From NCBI RefSeq assembly GCF_049985285.1, contig NZ_JBNIEU010000002.1, positions 620,001-684,000 on the forward strand: a stretch of DNA of 64,000 nucleotides, written 5' to 3'. Positions 8,234 through 16,357 of the stretch are shown one piece after another. The translations under genes and the position numbers were made by a program. A model generated the notes under the pieces. That model searched no databases, was not told the DNA's origin, and saw nothing but the letters and a program-made list of their open reading frames with translations. How positions within the stretch are numbered: the first letter of the stretch is position 1; every line of letters begins with the position of its first letter. The DNA comes from Aestuariirhabdus sp049985285 (GTDB taxonomy: Bacteria > Pseudomonadota > Gammaproteobacteria > Pseudomonadales > Aestuariirhabdaceae).

Positions 8234-9601
8234 ATGACCCAAACCAAAATCCTTTTGGACGAAAGTGAAATTCCACGTCAATGGTATAACGTGGTGGCAG
8301 ATCTACCGAACCCGCCGGCCCCGCCTTTGGGGCCGGACGGAAAGCCTCTCGATCCCTCCGCTATGTCGGCGATTTTTTGCGACCCCATTATTGAGCAAGA
8401 GGTATCGGCCCAGCGCTGGATTGATATCCCCGATGAGGTCAGGGATATCTATGGCCAGTGGCGACCCACTCCGATGTTTCGCGCGCATCGCCTTGAAAAG
8501 GCGTTGAATACACCCGCCAAAATTTACTACAAATATGAGGGTGCGTCGGCAGCGGGCTCGCATAAGCTCAACTCTGCGGTTGCGCAGGCATACTACAATC
8601 GTCAGGCGGGAATTACCCGGCTAACTACCGAAACCGGTGCTGGGCAGTGGGGGTCTTCGTTATCGCTGGCCGGGCAGATGTTCGGTATTGATGTGCGCGT
8701 TTATATGGTGAAAGTGAGTTACGGTCAGAAACCGTTTCGACGCTCGATGATGCAAACCTGGGGAGGGGAAGTGCTGGCAAGCCCCAGCGACCAGACCAAT
8801 GTGGGCCGCAAAATATTGGCCAGCGATCCTGATTGCCAAGGGTCATTGGGAATTGCTATCTCCGAGGCGGTTGAGGAAGCAGCCTCTCGTGAGGACAGCA
8901 AATACTCCCTAGGATCGGTGTTAAACCACGTATTGTTGCACCAAACCGTGATCGGTTTGGAAGCGAAGAAACAGTTCGAAAAAATCGGCGACTACCCCGA
9001 TATGATTTTTGCTCCCTGTGGCGGAGGTTCCAACTTTGCCGGTGCGGCTTTCCCCTTCTTTGCTGACGTTGCGGCGGGAGGTAAACCTGTGCGCATGGTG
9101 GCCGTGGAGCCCAGCTCTTGCCCGAGCCTGACTCGCGGCCACTACGCCTACGATTTTGGCGACTCTGAGGGTTTTACACCGCTGACCTTGATGTACACCC
9201 TGGGTCATGACTTTATGCCCCCCGGCATTCACGCCGGTGGTTTGCGTTATCACGGCGCGTCGGCGCTGGTGTCACAGATGTACCAGGAAAAGCTTATAGA
9301 GGCGGTCTCGGTACCGCAGGTTGCGACGTTCGAAGCCGGTGTGATGTTTGCGCGCAGCGAAGGCATCATTCCGGCGCCTGAATCCAATCATGCGATTCGG
9401 GCCACCATCGACGAAGCGATCCGCTGTCGTGAGGCCGCAGAGGAGAAAACACTGTTCTTCAATCTGTCCGGGCATGGTCACTTTGATATGGCCAGTTACG
9501 ATCGTTATCTCAGTGGTGAGCTGGAGGATTTCGACTACCCCCAGCAGGCGATTGAGGACGCATTGGCACGGCTACCCAGGGTCGCCGACAACGCTGACTG
9601 A
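8234..9601 (+). CDS. TrpB-like pyridoxal-phosphate enzyme (TrpB2 type)
   Basis: 455 residues from the ATG at 8234 (GGAG six bases upstream). The PLP lysine is in AAGSHKLNSA, the family Glu in TTETGAGQWGSSLS, and the phosphate-binding glycines in CGGGSNF. The long N-terminal extension (about 70 residues before WRPTPMF) is typical of TrpB2, which is longer than normal TrpB. It likely condenses indole with serine to give tryptophan. No trpA or other trp gene is near, so it may salvage indole on its own. A perfect TATAAT lies at 8196-8201, but no good -35 was found at the right spacing. Confidence 0.88.
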   Translation: MTQTKILLDESEIPRQWYNVVADLPNPPAPPLGPDGKPLDPSAMSAIFCDPIIEQEVSAQRWIDIPDEVRDIYGQWRPTPMFRAHRLEKALNTPAKIYYKYEGASAAGSHKLNSAVAQAYYNRQAGITRLTTETGAGQWGSSLSLAGQMFGIDVRVYMVKVSYGQKPFRRSMMQTWGGEVLASPSDQTNVGRKILASDPDCQGSLGIAISEAVEEAASREDSKYSLGSVLNHVLLHQTVIGLEAKKQFEKIGDYPDMIFAPCGGGSNFAGAAFPFFADVAAGGKPVRMVAVEPSSCPSLTRGHYAYDFGDSEGFTPLTLMYTLGHDFMPPGIHAGGLRYHGASALVSQMYQEKLIEAVSVPQVATFEAGVMFARSEGIIPAPESNHAIRATIDEAIRCREAAEEKTLFFNLSGHGHFDMASYDRYLSGELEDFDYPQQAIEDALARLPRVADNAD

Positions 9602-9626
9602 AACCTTCGGCTGAAACAGTCGCTAA

Positions 9627-9688
9627 AGACACTGTGCAAAGTAAAAAACTGCTCTTGTGGATGCACAGAGCAGTTTTTTACAGTGTCT
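9627..9688. terminator. bidirectional terminator after the TrpB2 gene
   Basis: A long hairpin follows the stop codon by 25 bases. The inner arms (9641-9654 and 9668-9681) pair over 14 bases, and outer arms (9627-9635 and 9680-9688) extend the stem with a bulge. Runs of A on one side and T on the other allow it to work for both strands. Confidence 0.85.
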
Positions 9689-9767
9689 GGTTATGGTTAG
9701 CGCCCAGGGTCGAAAATTTATCCGAGCGGTGATCTCATTCCCTCTGGAGTCTTCGCAGACGGTATGC

Positions 9768-9929
9768 CTATATCCCGATCACTAGTCCCCAGAATGCACT
9801 TCCAATACCCATTAATGACAGGCCCGAGGCGGTGATCACACAGGTCAGTAGAGCAGTATTCTGGTCCTGAACTGTGGATATAGATGTCGCTGCCGAACCG
9901 GCTTTAACGCTGTGCGTACGAAGTTCCAT
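9768..9929 (-). CDS. small single-span membrane protein candidate, 53 residues
   Basis: A minus-strand frame, ATG at 9929 to TAG at 9768, encodes 53 residues. The first 24 are polar (MELRTHSVKAGSAATS then ISTVQDQN). The rest is one hydrophobic segment (ALLTCVITASGLSLMGIG followed by SAFWGLVIGI) long enough to cross the membrane and ending right at the C-terminus. GGTGA lies seven bases upstream of the start. It is divergent from the serine dehydratase-like gene at 9983 and convergent with the TrpB2 gene, with the terminator at 9627-9688 downstream. No family recognised; the composition supports a real small membrane protein, but expression is unproven. Confidence 0.5.
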   Translation of the reverse strand: MELRTHSVKAGSAATSISTVQDQNTALLTCVITASGLSLMGIGSAFWGLVIGI

Positions 9930-9982
9930 GCAGTATCACCGGCGCGTTGCCATAACGAACTATTTCAAGGTATTAAAATATA

Positions 9983-10903
9983 ATGAGTACTATTCACTTT
10001 AAAACCCCGTTGTTGCAGTCGTTACCGTTGAGCCAACAACTTGGCACCCGTGTATGGCTCAAGATGGAGGCGATGCAGCCCAGCGGCTCATTTAAATGTC
10101 GAGGCGTCAGCCTCGCCTGCCAGCACTATGTAGAGCAGGGAGCCGAGGCGTTGGTGGCTTCTTCGGGTGGTAATGCGGGGTTGGCGGTTGCCTATGCCGG
10201 TCGACAGTTAGGGGTTCCGGTGACCATCGTGGTGCCGTTAACGACTAGCGCCAGGGCGATAGAGTTAATACGTCAGGAGGGGGCCGAGGTCCGCGTCGAG
10301 GGGGCCCGATGGAATGAATCCCACGAAATCGCCCTGCAGCTAGCCCAACAGGGAGCCGCTTATATCCACCCCTTCGATGACCCCCTGCTTTGGCAGGGGC
10401 ATGCAACCATGATCGATGAGATCTACGAGGCGGGTATTAACCCCGACCTGATAGTGCTCTCGGTAGGAGGCGGGGGGTTGCTCTGTGGTGTTGTAGAGGG
10501 GCTGCGCCGACACGGCGGCGATGCGGTTCTGGTATGGGCGGTGGAAACCGAGGGAGCGGCCTCCCTCAGCCATGCGCTGGCAGTTGGGCGGCTGGAGGGG
10601 ATCGAGCGGATCGATTCGGTGGCGACCTCGCTGGGGGCGCTCTGTGTTGCGGAGCGGGCCTTTGCGCTCGCTCGCCAGCATCCGGTGACGACGAAAAAAG
10701 TCAGTGATGGCCAGGCGATTCGTGCCTGCGATCGGTTTCTGGAGGAGCAGCGCCTGCTGGTGGAACCGGCCTGTGGAGCCAGTCTGGCAGCACTCTATGA
10801 TTTTGATGGGGCGTTGCAGCCCTTCAGGGATGTGCTGGTGATTGTCTGTGGCGGCGTGGGTACCAGCCGCCAACAATTACAGCAGTGGGTGAAGAGCTGC
10901 TGA
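9983..10903 (+). CDS. L-serine/threonine dehydratase-like PLP enzyme
   Basis: 306 residues of fold-type II PLP enzyme. The PLP lysine is in PSGSFKCRG, followed by ASSGGNAGLA and the phosphate loop SVGGGGLL. The length and the Cys after the lysine resemble the eukaryote-type serine dehydratase (SDS-like), which turns serine into pyruvate and ammonia, rather than the longer IlvA. There is no ACT domain, so no feedback control by isoleucine is expected. It appears to be a single-gene unit. Threonine or another hydroxy-amino acid could be the substrate. Confidence 0.8.
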   Translation: MSTIHFKTPLLQSLPLSQQLGTRVWLKMEAMQPSGSFKCRGVSLACQHYVEQGAEALVASSGGNAGLAVAYAGRQLGVPVTIVVPLTTSARAIELIRQEGAEVRVEGARWNESHEIALQLAQQGAAYIHPFDDPLLWQGHATMIDEIYEAGINPDLIVLSVGGGGLLCGVVEGLRRHGGDAVLVWAVETEGAASLSHALAVGRLEGIERIDSVATSLGALCVAERAFALARQHPVTTKKVSDGQAIRACDRFLEEQRLLVEPACGASLAALYDFDGALQPFRDVLVIVCGGVGTSRQQLQQWVKSC

Positions 10904-10993
10904 ACTCGGGTCCAGGTTATTTTTCTGTCGCTAACCCGTTAACCGAGGATGAGTTCAGACGGCACCCCACCCCCGGCAGTATTACAACGGGCC

Positions 10994-11653
10994 TTACCGC
11001 CTGGACCCATTAGCCTGTGAGTGGCGACTGCGGAGGACAACCCCCAGTGCTCCTAAGGCAAACAGCAGTAGTGTCTCCGGTTCCGGCACGGTCTGAACCG
11101 TAGCTCGCGTCGTATAGCCCAGGTCGTCGAACGTGGTTTCACTTCCCTGCAGCCTGACAAAGCCGATTGATGCGGTGGAGATATAGGAGAAAAACTCCAT
11201 GGTGCCATCGCCTGGTCCCCAGCCATCGGGGTCCGCAAAGGACTGAAGTGAATTCCCGTTGAGATCAAAAAACTCGATCACATCAGAGCCGGTCCCCGCG
11301 GCGCTGGCCCAGCCACTGAATCCGAAGATGCCGCCGAGCCCGGTGAAATCAAGGGTAAAGTCGCCAAAGCCGAAATGAACACCAAATTTTGTGCCTGAGT
11401 GGGGCACAATAGGGCTCCCGCCCCTGAAGTCTGTCCAGTTACCTTGGTCCACGGAACGATGGGTGACAGACCCGGCACTAACACTAACATTGCCATTAAA
11501 GATCGAGTTTAGAATGGTACGACCACCGGCGGTACCCTCGTAGTCTTCCGTCGCCAGGCTGGTGAAGCTGCCCTCAACAATAGGAACAGCGAGCGCCTGC
11601 CCACACAACATAAAACCTAACAATGCACTGACCACTACCCTTCCGATCCCCAT
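10994..11653 (-). CDS. PEP-CTERM sorting domain protein
   Basis: 219 residues. It has an N-terminal signal peptide (VVVSALLGFMLCGQALA) and a C-terminal sorting signal: VPEPETLL, a hydrophobic stretch, then RSRHSQANGSRR. Such proteins are exported and processed by an exosortase, often together with exopolysaccharide. The middle part is rich in Gly, Ser, Phe and Asp (FGVHFGFGDFTLDFTGLGG) and is probably beta-rich; no enzymatic motif is seen. No exosortase or polysaccharide genes are in the window, so the partner must be elsewhere. A G-rich tract lies upstream. Confidence 0.85.
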   Translation of the reverse strand: MGIGRVVVSALLGFMLCGQALAVPIVEGSFTSLATEDYEGTAGGRTILNSIFNGNVSVSAGSVTHRSVDQGNWTDFRGGSPIVPHSGTKFGVHFGFGDFTLDFTGLGGIFGFSGWASAAGTGSDVIEFFDLNGNSLQSFADPDGWGPGDGTMEFFSYISTASIGFVRLQGSETTFDDLGYTTRATVQTVPEPETLLLFALGALGVVLRSRHSQANGSRR

Positions 11654-11781
11654 GATAACTACTCTCCTAATTGTTGTGATGGAGTAATAGCAATTTACGG
11701 GCCGATATTGTATCTGGTTGATTTTATTAAATTATCTTTGCCAGTGCTTGAGTGAGTGTAAATTTTTGTGACACTGGTAGA

Positions 11782-11840
11782 GGGGCGGCTCTGCACCGGG
11801 GGAGTGGGGAGCCCGGGGAGGAAAAAAGGGGGGGGGAGGG
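11782..11840 (+). repeat. G-rich tract with a run of nine G
   Basis: Runs of four, five, four, four and nine G follow each other within 60 bases (the nine-G run is 11828-11836). The stretch lies between the PEP-CTERM gene start and the ferredoxin gene end. It meets the pattern for a G-quadruplex on the plus strand, and the long homopolymer could slip during replication. Confidence 0.6.
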
Positions 11841-11864
11841 CGCAGTGGCTAGCCTTCGCGCGGA

Positions 11865-12140
11865 CTAGCCAGTCTTACGCTGGCTTTCCGGTATCTCAAT
11901 GGTAATGTCACTGGCCGCTTTGCAGCAGCAGGGCAGGATCCGCCCCGGTGGCACGAAGGCCACCGGGTTTTGCTCGTACTCGATCTCGCCAGCAAGGAGT
12001 TCTACCTGACACGCACCGCAGAACCCCTGTCGGCACTGATAATCGATTTCGATGCGCTCGCTTTCCAGGGATTCCAGCAGGCTTTGCCCCTCGCGGGGCA
12101 TAAAGCTGAATCCATCCATCACTTTGACGATATGTGTCAT
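11865..12140 (-). CDS. yfaE: [2Fe-2S] ferredoxin, YfaE type, class Ia RNR maintenance
   Basis: 91 residues, plant-type ferredoxin fold. The cluster cysteines are in YQCRQGFCGACQVELL and the downstream LPCCCK. In enterobacteria YfaE reduces and rebuilds the diiron-tyrosyl cofactor of NrdB. It sits 20 bases downstream of nrdB in the same direction, which supports that role and co-transcription with nrdA-nrdB. It is slightly longer than the E. coli protein at both ends. Confidence 0.88.
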   Translation of the reverse strand: MTHIVKVMDGFSFMPREGQSLLESLESERIEIDYQCRQGFCGACQVELLAGEIEYEQNPVAFVPPGRILPCCCKAASDITIEIPESQRKTG

Positions 12141-12160
12141 GGGCTCAGGCTCTTGTATCC

Positions 12161-13294
12161 TTAGAGGGCGAAATCACCGAAGTCTTCACCGTCTACATCG
12201 CGGTCGATGGCTCCGACCAGGTAGGAGGTGATCTCGGTCTCCTGGGGAGCAACCTGCACGCTGTCGCTTACCAGCCAGGTGTTCATCCAGGGCAGTGGGT
12301 TGTTGGTGACTTCGTACTTCGGAGTCAGGCCGATCTGCTGCATGCGCTGGTTGGCGATGTATTCAACGTACTGCTGGAGGATCTCGGCGTTGAGCCCGAT
12401 CATGGAACCATCCTTGAACAGGTACTCTGCCCAGGCTTTTTCGTCGCGCACTACCTCGTCAAACATATCGTAGGCGAGATTTTCATTTTCGCGCAGAATC
12501 TCCGCCATCTGCGGATCATCCTTACCGGTGCGCCAGTTGTTGATGACGTGCTGGCCGGCGCTGGTGTGCAGGGCTTCGTCCCGAGCGATCAGCTTGATGA
12601 TCTTGGCGTTACCTTCCATCAGGCTGCGTTCGGCAAAGGCGAAACTGCAGGCGAAGCTGACGTAAAAACGCACCCCTTCCATGATGTTGAGGCTGAGAAT
12701 CGCCAGATAGAGTTTCTTCTTCAATTCAAGCAGGGTGATCTCTTTGCGTTCACCGTTGACCGAGTGATTACCTTCGCCCAGCAGGTTGAACCAACCGGTG
12801 TACTCGATCAGGTCATCGTAGTAGCGGCAGATCTGGGTAGAGCGTTCAACGATCTCCTCAATTTCGATAATGCCGTCGAAAATCTCGGTCGGGTTATCGA
12901 ATACATTGCGAATAATGTGTGAGTAGGACTTGGAGTGAATAGCCGATTCCACCGCGGCGAATAGCTCGTACATCGCTTCCAGTTCGGGTAACGAAACGGC
13001 GGGTAGTGTTGCCATGGCGATGGAGCGACCCGCAGCGGCATCGGCCAGGGTCTGAAAGCGGAGATTGGCCAGAAAAATATGACGCTCGTGCTCGGGCAGG
13101 GATTGGAAATCGAGACGGTCCTTGGAAACGTCGATCTCTTCCGGGCGCCAGAAGAAGGAGAGCTGCTTATCGGTCAGCCTTTCGAAGATCGGGTAGCGTT
13201 GCTCGTCGAAACGCAAGACGTTGACCGGCTGGCCAAGAAACATGGGCTCTTTTAGCTGGTCGTGCTTGTGGGTATTGAATGTGGTGTAACGCAT
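12161..13294 (-). CDS. nrdB: ribonucleotide reductase class Ia, beta subunit
   Basis: 377 residues from the ATG at 13294 (GGA eight bases upstream; E. coli-like start MRYTTFN...DQLKEPMF). NrdB holds the metal-radical cofactor that starts dNTP synthesis with NrdA. Seen: W49 in FFWRPEE, ligand D85, radical Tyr124 in HSKSYSH, Glu in NIMEGVRF, Glu and His in ARDEALH, and the transfer Tyr near the C-terminus (ITSYLVG). Odd: E116 and H120 form ExxxH, whereas E. coli has ExxH, so one residue is inserted between two metal ligands. The C-terminal GEDFGDFAL tail would dock on NrdA. Confidence 0.95.
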   Translation of the reverse strand: MRYTTFNTHKHDQLKEPMFLGQPVNVLRFDEQRYPIFERLTDKQLSFFWRPEEIDVSKDRLDFQSLPEHERHIFLANLRFQTLADAAAGRSIAMATLPAVSLPELEAMYELFAAVESAIHSKSYSHIIRNVFDNPTEIFDGIIEIEEIVERSTQICRYYDDLIEYTGWFNLLGEGNHSVNGERKEITLLELKKKLYLAILSLNIMEGVRFYVSFACSFAFAERSLMEGNAKIIKLIARDEALHTSAGQHVINNWRTGKDDPQMAEILRENENLAYDMFDEVVRDEKAWAEYLFKDGSMIGLNAEILQQYVEYIANQRMQQIGLTPKYEVTNNPLPWMNTWLVSDSVQVAPQETEITSYLVGAIDRDVDGEDFGDFAL

Positions 13295-13316
13295 GGCAGT
13301 ATTCCGTTTGGTAATC

Positions 13317-13343
13317 GCGGATGCGCCCGCCGGGCACATCCGC
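13317..13343 (-). other. intercistronic hairpin between nrdA and nrdB
   Basis: Arms 13317-13328 and 13332-13343 pair over 12 bases (one G-U pair in the transcript) around a three-base loop. It lies 23 bases before the nrdB start in the 77-base gap. There is no T-run, so it is more likely an RNA-processing or stability element than a terminator. Confidence 0.55.
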
Positions 13344-13371
13344 TTCAGTGGCGCGATAGTGGCGCTATTGG

Positions 13372-15642
13372 TTAGATCTTGCAAGCCCCGCCGGCACAGT
13401 CATCGTCACTATCGCCGTGACTGTCCTCGGCCCCGTCATGGGTGTTGTGATAGTAGAGGGTCTTTACGCCCAGTTTGTAAGCGGCCAATAGATCTTTAAG
13501 CAGCAGTTTCATCGGCACTTTGTTGCCCGGGAAGTTTGATGGGTCGTAGTTGGTGTTGGCGGAGATCGCCTGGTCAATAAACTTCTGCATGATCGCGACC
13601 AGCTGCAAGTAGCCATCGTTGCTGGGAATATCCCACAGCAGCTCGTAGCCGTCTTTGCAATTGTCGTAGTCCGGTACCACCTGCTTGAGGATGCCATCCT
13701 TGCTCTGTTTAACGCTGACAAATCCTCGTGGAGGCTCAATGCCGTTGGTGGCGTTGCTGATCTGTGACGAGGTTTCGGATGGCATCAGTGCGCTCAACGT
13801 ACTGTTGCGCAAGCCATGTTGCTTGATGCGGTCGCGCAGGCCTTCCCAATCGTAGTGCAGCGGCTCACTGCACACCTCATCCAGGTCCTTCTTGTAGGTA
13901 TCGATCGGCAGTATGCCGGCGGCGTAACGGGTTTCGTCGAACTTGGGGCATGCCCCCTGCTCCTTGGCCAGCTCGTTGGATGCCTTGAGCAGGTAATACT
14001 GGATCGCTTCGAAGGCGCGGTGGGTCAGGCCGTTGGCACTTCCATCGGAGTATTTAACGCCGTTCTTGGCCAGGTAATAGGCGAAATTAATAACGCCCAC
14101 ACCCAGGGTTCGGCGCGCCATGCTGGCGGTTTGGGCCGCCGGAATGGGGTATTCCTGATAGCTCAGCAGACTGTCCAGTGCGCGGACAATCAGGTCTGAT
14201 AACTCACCCAGTTCGTCGAGGCTCTCAAGCGCGCCCAGGTTAAAGGCCGCCAGGGTGCACAGGGCGATCTCGCCGCCGTCATCATCGACGTGGTCCAGCG
14301 GCTTGGTGGGGAGAGCGATCTCCAGGCACAGGTTACTTTGGCGTATCGGAGCTTTAAGCGGATCGAAGGGGCTGTGGGTATTGCAGTGATCGACGTTTTG
14401 CAAGTAGATGCGACCGGTGTTGGCGCGCTCGGCGGCAAACATGGAAAACAGCTCCACGGCTTTAATGGTCTTCTTGCGAATGCTGGCATCCTGCTCGTAC
14501 TGAACATAGAGTTCGTCAAACTTTTGCTGGTCCTGGAAGAACGCATCGTACAGGCCAGGAACGTCGGACGGACTAAACAGGGTGATATCCCCGCCCTGGA
14601 TCAGGCGCTGATACATCAGCCTATTGAACTGGACGCCGTAATCAAGGTGGCGTACCCGATTCTCCTCTACGCCGCGGTTGTTCTTCAGTACCAGCAGTGA
14701 CTCGACCTCGAGGTGCCACAGCGGGTAAAACAGGGTCGCAGCCCCACCGCGCACGCCGCCCTGGGAGCAGCTTTTCACCGCGGTCTGGAAGTGTTTGAAG
14801 AAAGGGATACAGCCGGTATGGAAGGCTTCACCGTTACGAATGGGGCTTCCCAGAGCGCGAATGCGGCCGGCGTTAATACCGATGCCGGCGCGCTGACTCA
14901 CGTATTTAACGATGGCGCTGGAGGTCGCATTGATGGAGTCGAGGGAGTCACCGCACTCGATCAGGACACAGGAGCTGAACTGGCGGGTTGGGGTGCGCAC
15001 TCCGGACATGATCGGGGTTGGCAGGGAGAGCTTGAACAGGGACACCGCGTCATAGAAGCGACGAATGTAATCCATGCGGGTCGATTTGGGATAGCTGGAG
15101 AACAGGCATGCGGCGATCAGCACATAGAGAAACTGTGGGCTCTCGTAATATTGGCCAGTGACCCGGTTCTTTACCAGGTATTTGCCTTCGAGCTGCTTGA
15201 CGGCGGCATAGCTGAAGTTCATATCGCGCCAATGGTCGATAAAGGAGTCCATGGTCTCGAACTCTTCTGCACTGTAGTCGCTCAGCAGGTGTGCGTCATA
15301 GCGCTTCATATCCACCATCTTGCTGACGTGATCGTACAGCGTTGGGGGCTCGAAGGCGCCGTAGGCTTTCTTACGCAGGTGATAGATCGCAAGGCGAGCT
15401 GCAAGGTACTGGTAGTCTGGCGCCTCCCGAGAGATAAGGTCGGCCGCCGACTTGATAATGGTTTCGTGGATCTCCGAGGTGGTAATACCCTCGTAGAACT
15501 GGATGTGCGACTTCATCTCCACCTGGGAGACCGAGACGTTGTTGAGTCCCTCGGAGGCCCAGTCGATGACGCGGTGGAGTTTTTCCCAGTCGAGAGATTC
15601 CTTGCGGCCGTCGCGCTTGGTTACCAGTAGCTTGGTGTTCAT
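13372..15642 (-). CDS. nrdA: ribonucleotide reductase class Ia, alpha subunit
   Basis: 756 residues, near the E. coli length, with very high similarity over the whole protein. The ATP-cone domain starts at once (LLVTKRDGRKESLDWEKLHR). Active-site residues are in RQFSSCVLIECGDS, RQSNLCLEIALPT and ALCTLAAFNLG. The C-terminal redox pair is CAGGAC, used by thioredoxin or glutaredoxin. NrdA reduces ribonucleoside diphosphates using the radical from NrdB. It leads the nrdA-nrdB-ferredoxin operon. NrdR boxes at 15672 and 15899 and a DnaA box at 15985 lie upstream. Confidence 0.97.
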   Translation of the reverse strand: MNTKLLVTKRDGRKESLDWEKLHRVIDWASEGLNNVSVSQVEMKSHIQFYEGITTSEIHETIIKSAADLISREAPDYQYLAARLAIYHLRKKAYGAFEPPTLYDHVSKMVDMKRYDAHLLSDYSAEEFETMDSFIDHWRDMNFSYAAVKQLEGKYLVKNRVTGQYYESPQFLYVLIAACLFSSYPKSTRMDYIRRFYDAVSLFKLSLPTPIMSGVRTPTRQFSSCVLIECGDSLDSINATSSAIVKYVSQRAGIGINAGRIRALGSPIRNGEAFHTGCIPFFKHFQTAVKSCSQGGVRGGAATLFYPLWHLEVESLLVLKNNRGVEENRVRHLDYGVQFNRLMYQRLIQGGDITLFSPSDVPGLYDAFFQDQQKFDELYVQYEQDASIRKKTIKAVELFSMFAAERANTGRIYLQNVDHCNTHSPFDPLKAPIRQSNLCLEIALPTKPLDHVDDDGGEIALCTLAAFNLGALESLDELGELSDLIVRALDSLLSYQEYPIPAAQTASMARRTLGVGVINFAYYLAKNGVKYSDGSANGLTHRAFEAIQYYLLKASNELAKEQGACPKFDETRYAAGILPIDTYKKDLDEVCSEPLHYDWEGLRDRIKQHGLRNSTLSALMPSETSSQISNATNGIEPPRGFVSVKQSKDGILKQVVPDYDNCKDGYELLWDIPSNDGYLQLVAIMQKFIDQAISANTNYDPSNFPGNKVPMKLLLKDLLAAYKLGVKTLYYHNTHDGAEDSHGDSDDDCAGGACKI

Positions 15643-15671
15643 AAAGTGTAGTACCTACGTATAAAAATTAA

Positions 15672-15687
15672 ACACAACATATAGTGT
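15672..15687 (-). promoter_or_regulatory. NrdR box, proximal
   Basis: ACACAACATATAGTGT matches the 16-base NrdR consensus at 15 positions. It lies 30 bases before the nrdA start codon. NrdR represses ribonucleotide reductase genes when dATP is high. Confidence 0.8.
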
Positions 15688-15898
15688 TGTGAAGACCCCC
15701 TGAAACGTACATATGGCAAGAGAATCCAGCCTCATACGCCGCCGCGATGGTGCAGCGTATGGACGGCCTGGCCTGGTTGTTCTCCTCCGATCATCTCCCG
15801 GCTGGTGCGGTCGATGGCCTGCTGTACGCCCTCCCTGTTAAACAGCAGTGGTGTAACGCTTTTGGGGCTTGACATTTGTCATGCCACTATCAGGCGGT

Positions 15899-15914
15899 AC
15901 ACTATATATAGTGC
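15899..15914 (-). promoter_or_regulatory. NrdR box, distal
   Basis: ACACTATATATAGTGC matches the NrdR consensus at 15 of 16 positions. Its TATATA core could be the -10 of a minus-strand nrdA promoter with TTGTGC about 19 bases upstream. The centre is 227 bases from the proximal box, much further than the usual pairs. Confidence 0.8.
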
Positions 15915-15984
15915 TTGCTCGAATGATTGGCACAAGATAATCGGTATCGGCTCCAAATACAAGGTGTGTAAGTTGGGCGTAACT

Positions 15985-15993
15985 TGTGGATAA
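15985..15993 (-). promoter_or_regulatory. DnaA box upstream of nrdA
   Basis: TGTGGATAA is the exact complement of the perfect DnaA box TTATCCACA. It lies about 70 bases upstream of the distal NrdR box. In E. coli DnaA binds upstream of nrdAB and links its expression to replication, so the same control is likely here. Confidence 0.7.
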
Positions 15994-16357
15994 GTTGTGA
16001 GTTATTGTGCGGGTAAGTGGTCACCAACAGCGCACAACTGACCACTTGGGCGTTTGCCCGGGAGTAAGCACTTGATGGTTTTTTCGAGGGGCTCTTTATG
16101 CCCCTCAGGGAGCTCCGCTTGCTCGCTTAAATGCGCCGCTCATTTCGAGGGCAGACCACAACATCTTGTGTTATCTGTGGGGTTGGTTTTGGCGCGAAAT
16201 TCATACCGGCTGTTGATAACCGTCAACGATGGTGCCGCAGACCGGGGCTATGATCGCTTGGGACTGTATGCGGCGCGTGGGATAGGATAATCTATTCGGA
16301 AATGCCGTAGTGCTCTGCTACAACTGTTTCGAATAACTGTCGGGGAAGAATACACTC

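Larger units (their letters stand above)
15643..16357. other. 715-base control region between nrdA and the response regulator gene
   Basis: This gap holds the two NrdR boxes and the DnaA box listed separately. A minus-strand promoter with a TATATA -10 inside the 15899 box is plausible, which would give the nrd mRNA a leader of about 250 bases. A second, weaker DnaA-like site is at 16211-16219 (TGTTGATAA). A perfect 7-base hairpin without a T-run is at 16086-16106. No protein-coding gene is convincing here. Confidence 0.6.

Noticed and set aside
12134..12922. 262-residue plus-strand frame opposite nrdB
   Set aside because: nrdB is certain on the other strand; no independent support.
14713..15630. 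305-residue plus-strand frame opposite nrdA
   Set aside because: The nrdA protein is conserved along its whole length; the opposite frame is a by-product of its codon use.
15868..15910. Plus-strand promoter TTGACA near the distal NrdR box
   Set aside because: The TTGACA at 15869 has no -10 at 16-18 bases; the nearest match is 23 bases away.
15805..15993. 62-residue plus-strand frame upstream of the response regulator
   Set aside because: It covers the NrdR and DnaA boxes, has no ribosome site and no protein-like features.
16086..16106. Terminator between nrdA control region and rstA
   Set aside because: The 7-base stem is perfect but lacks a T-run on either side.
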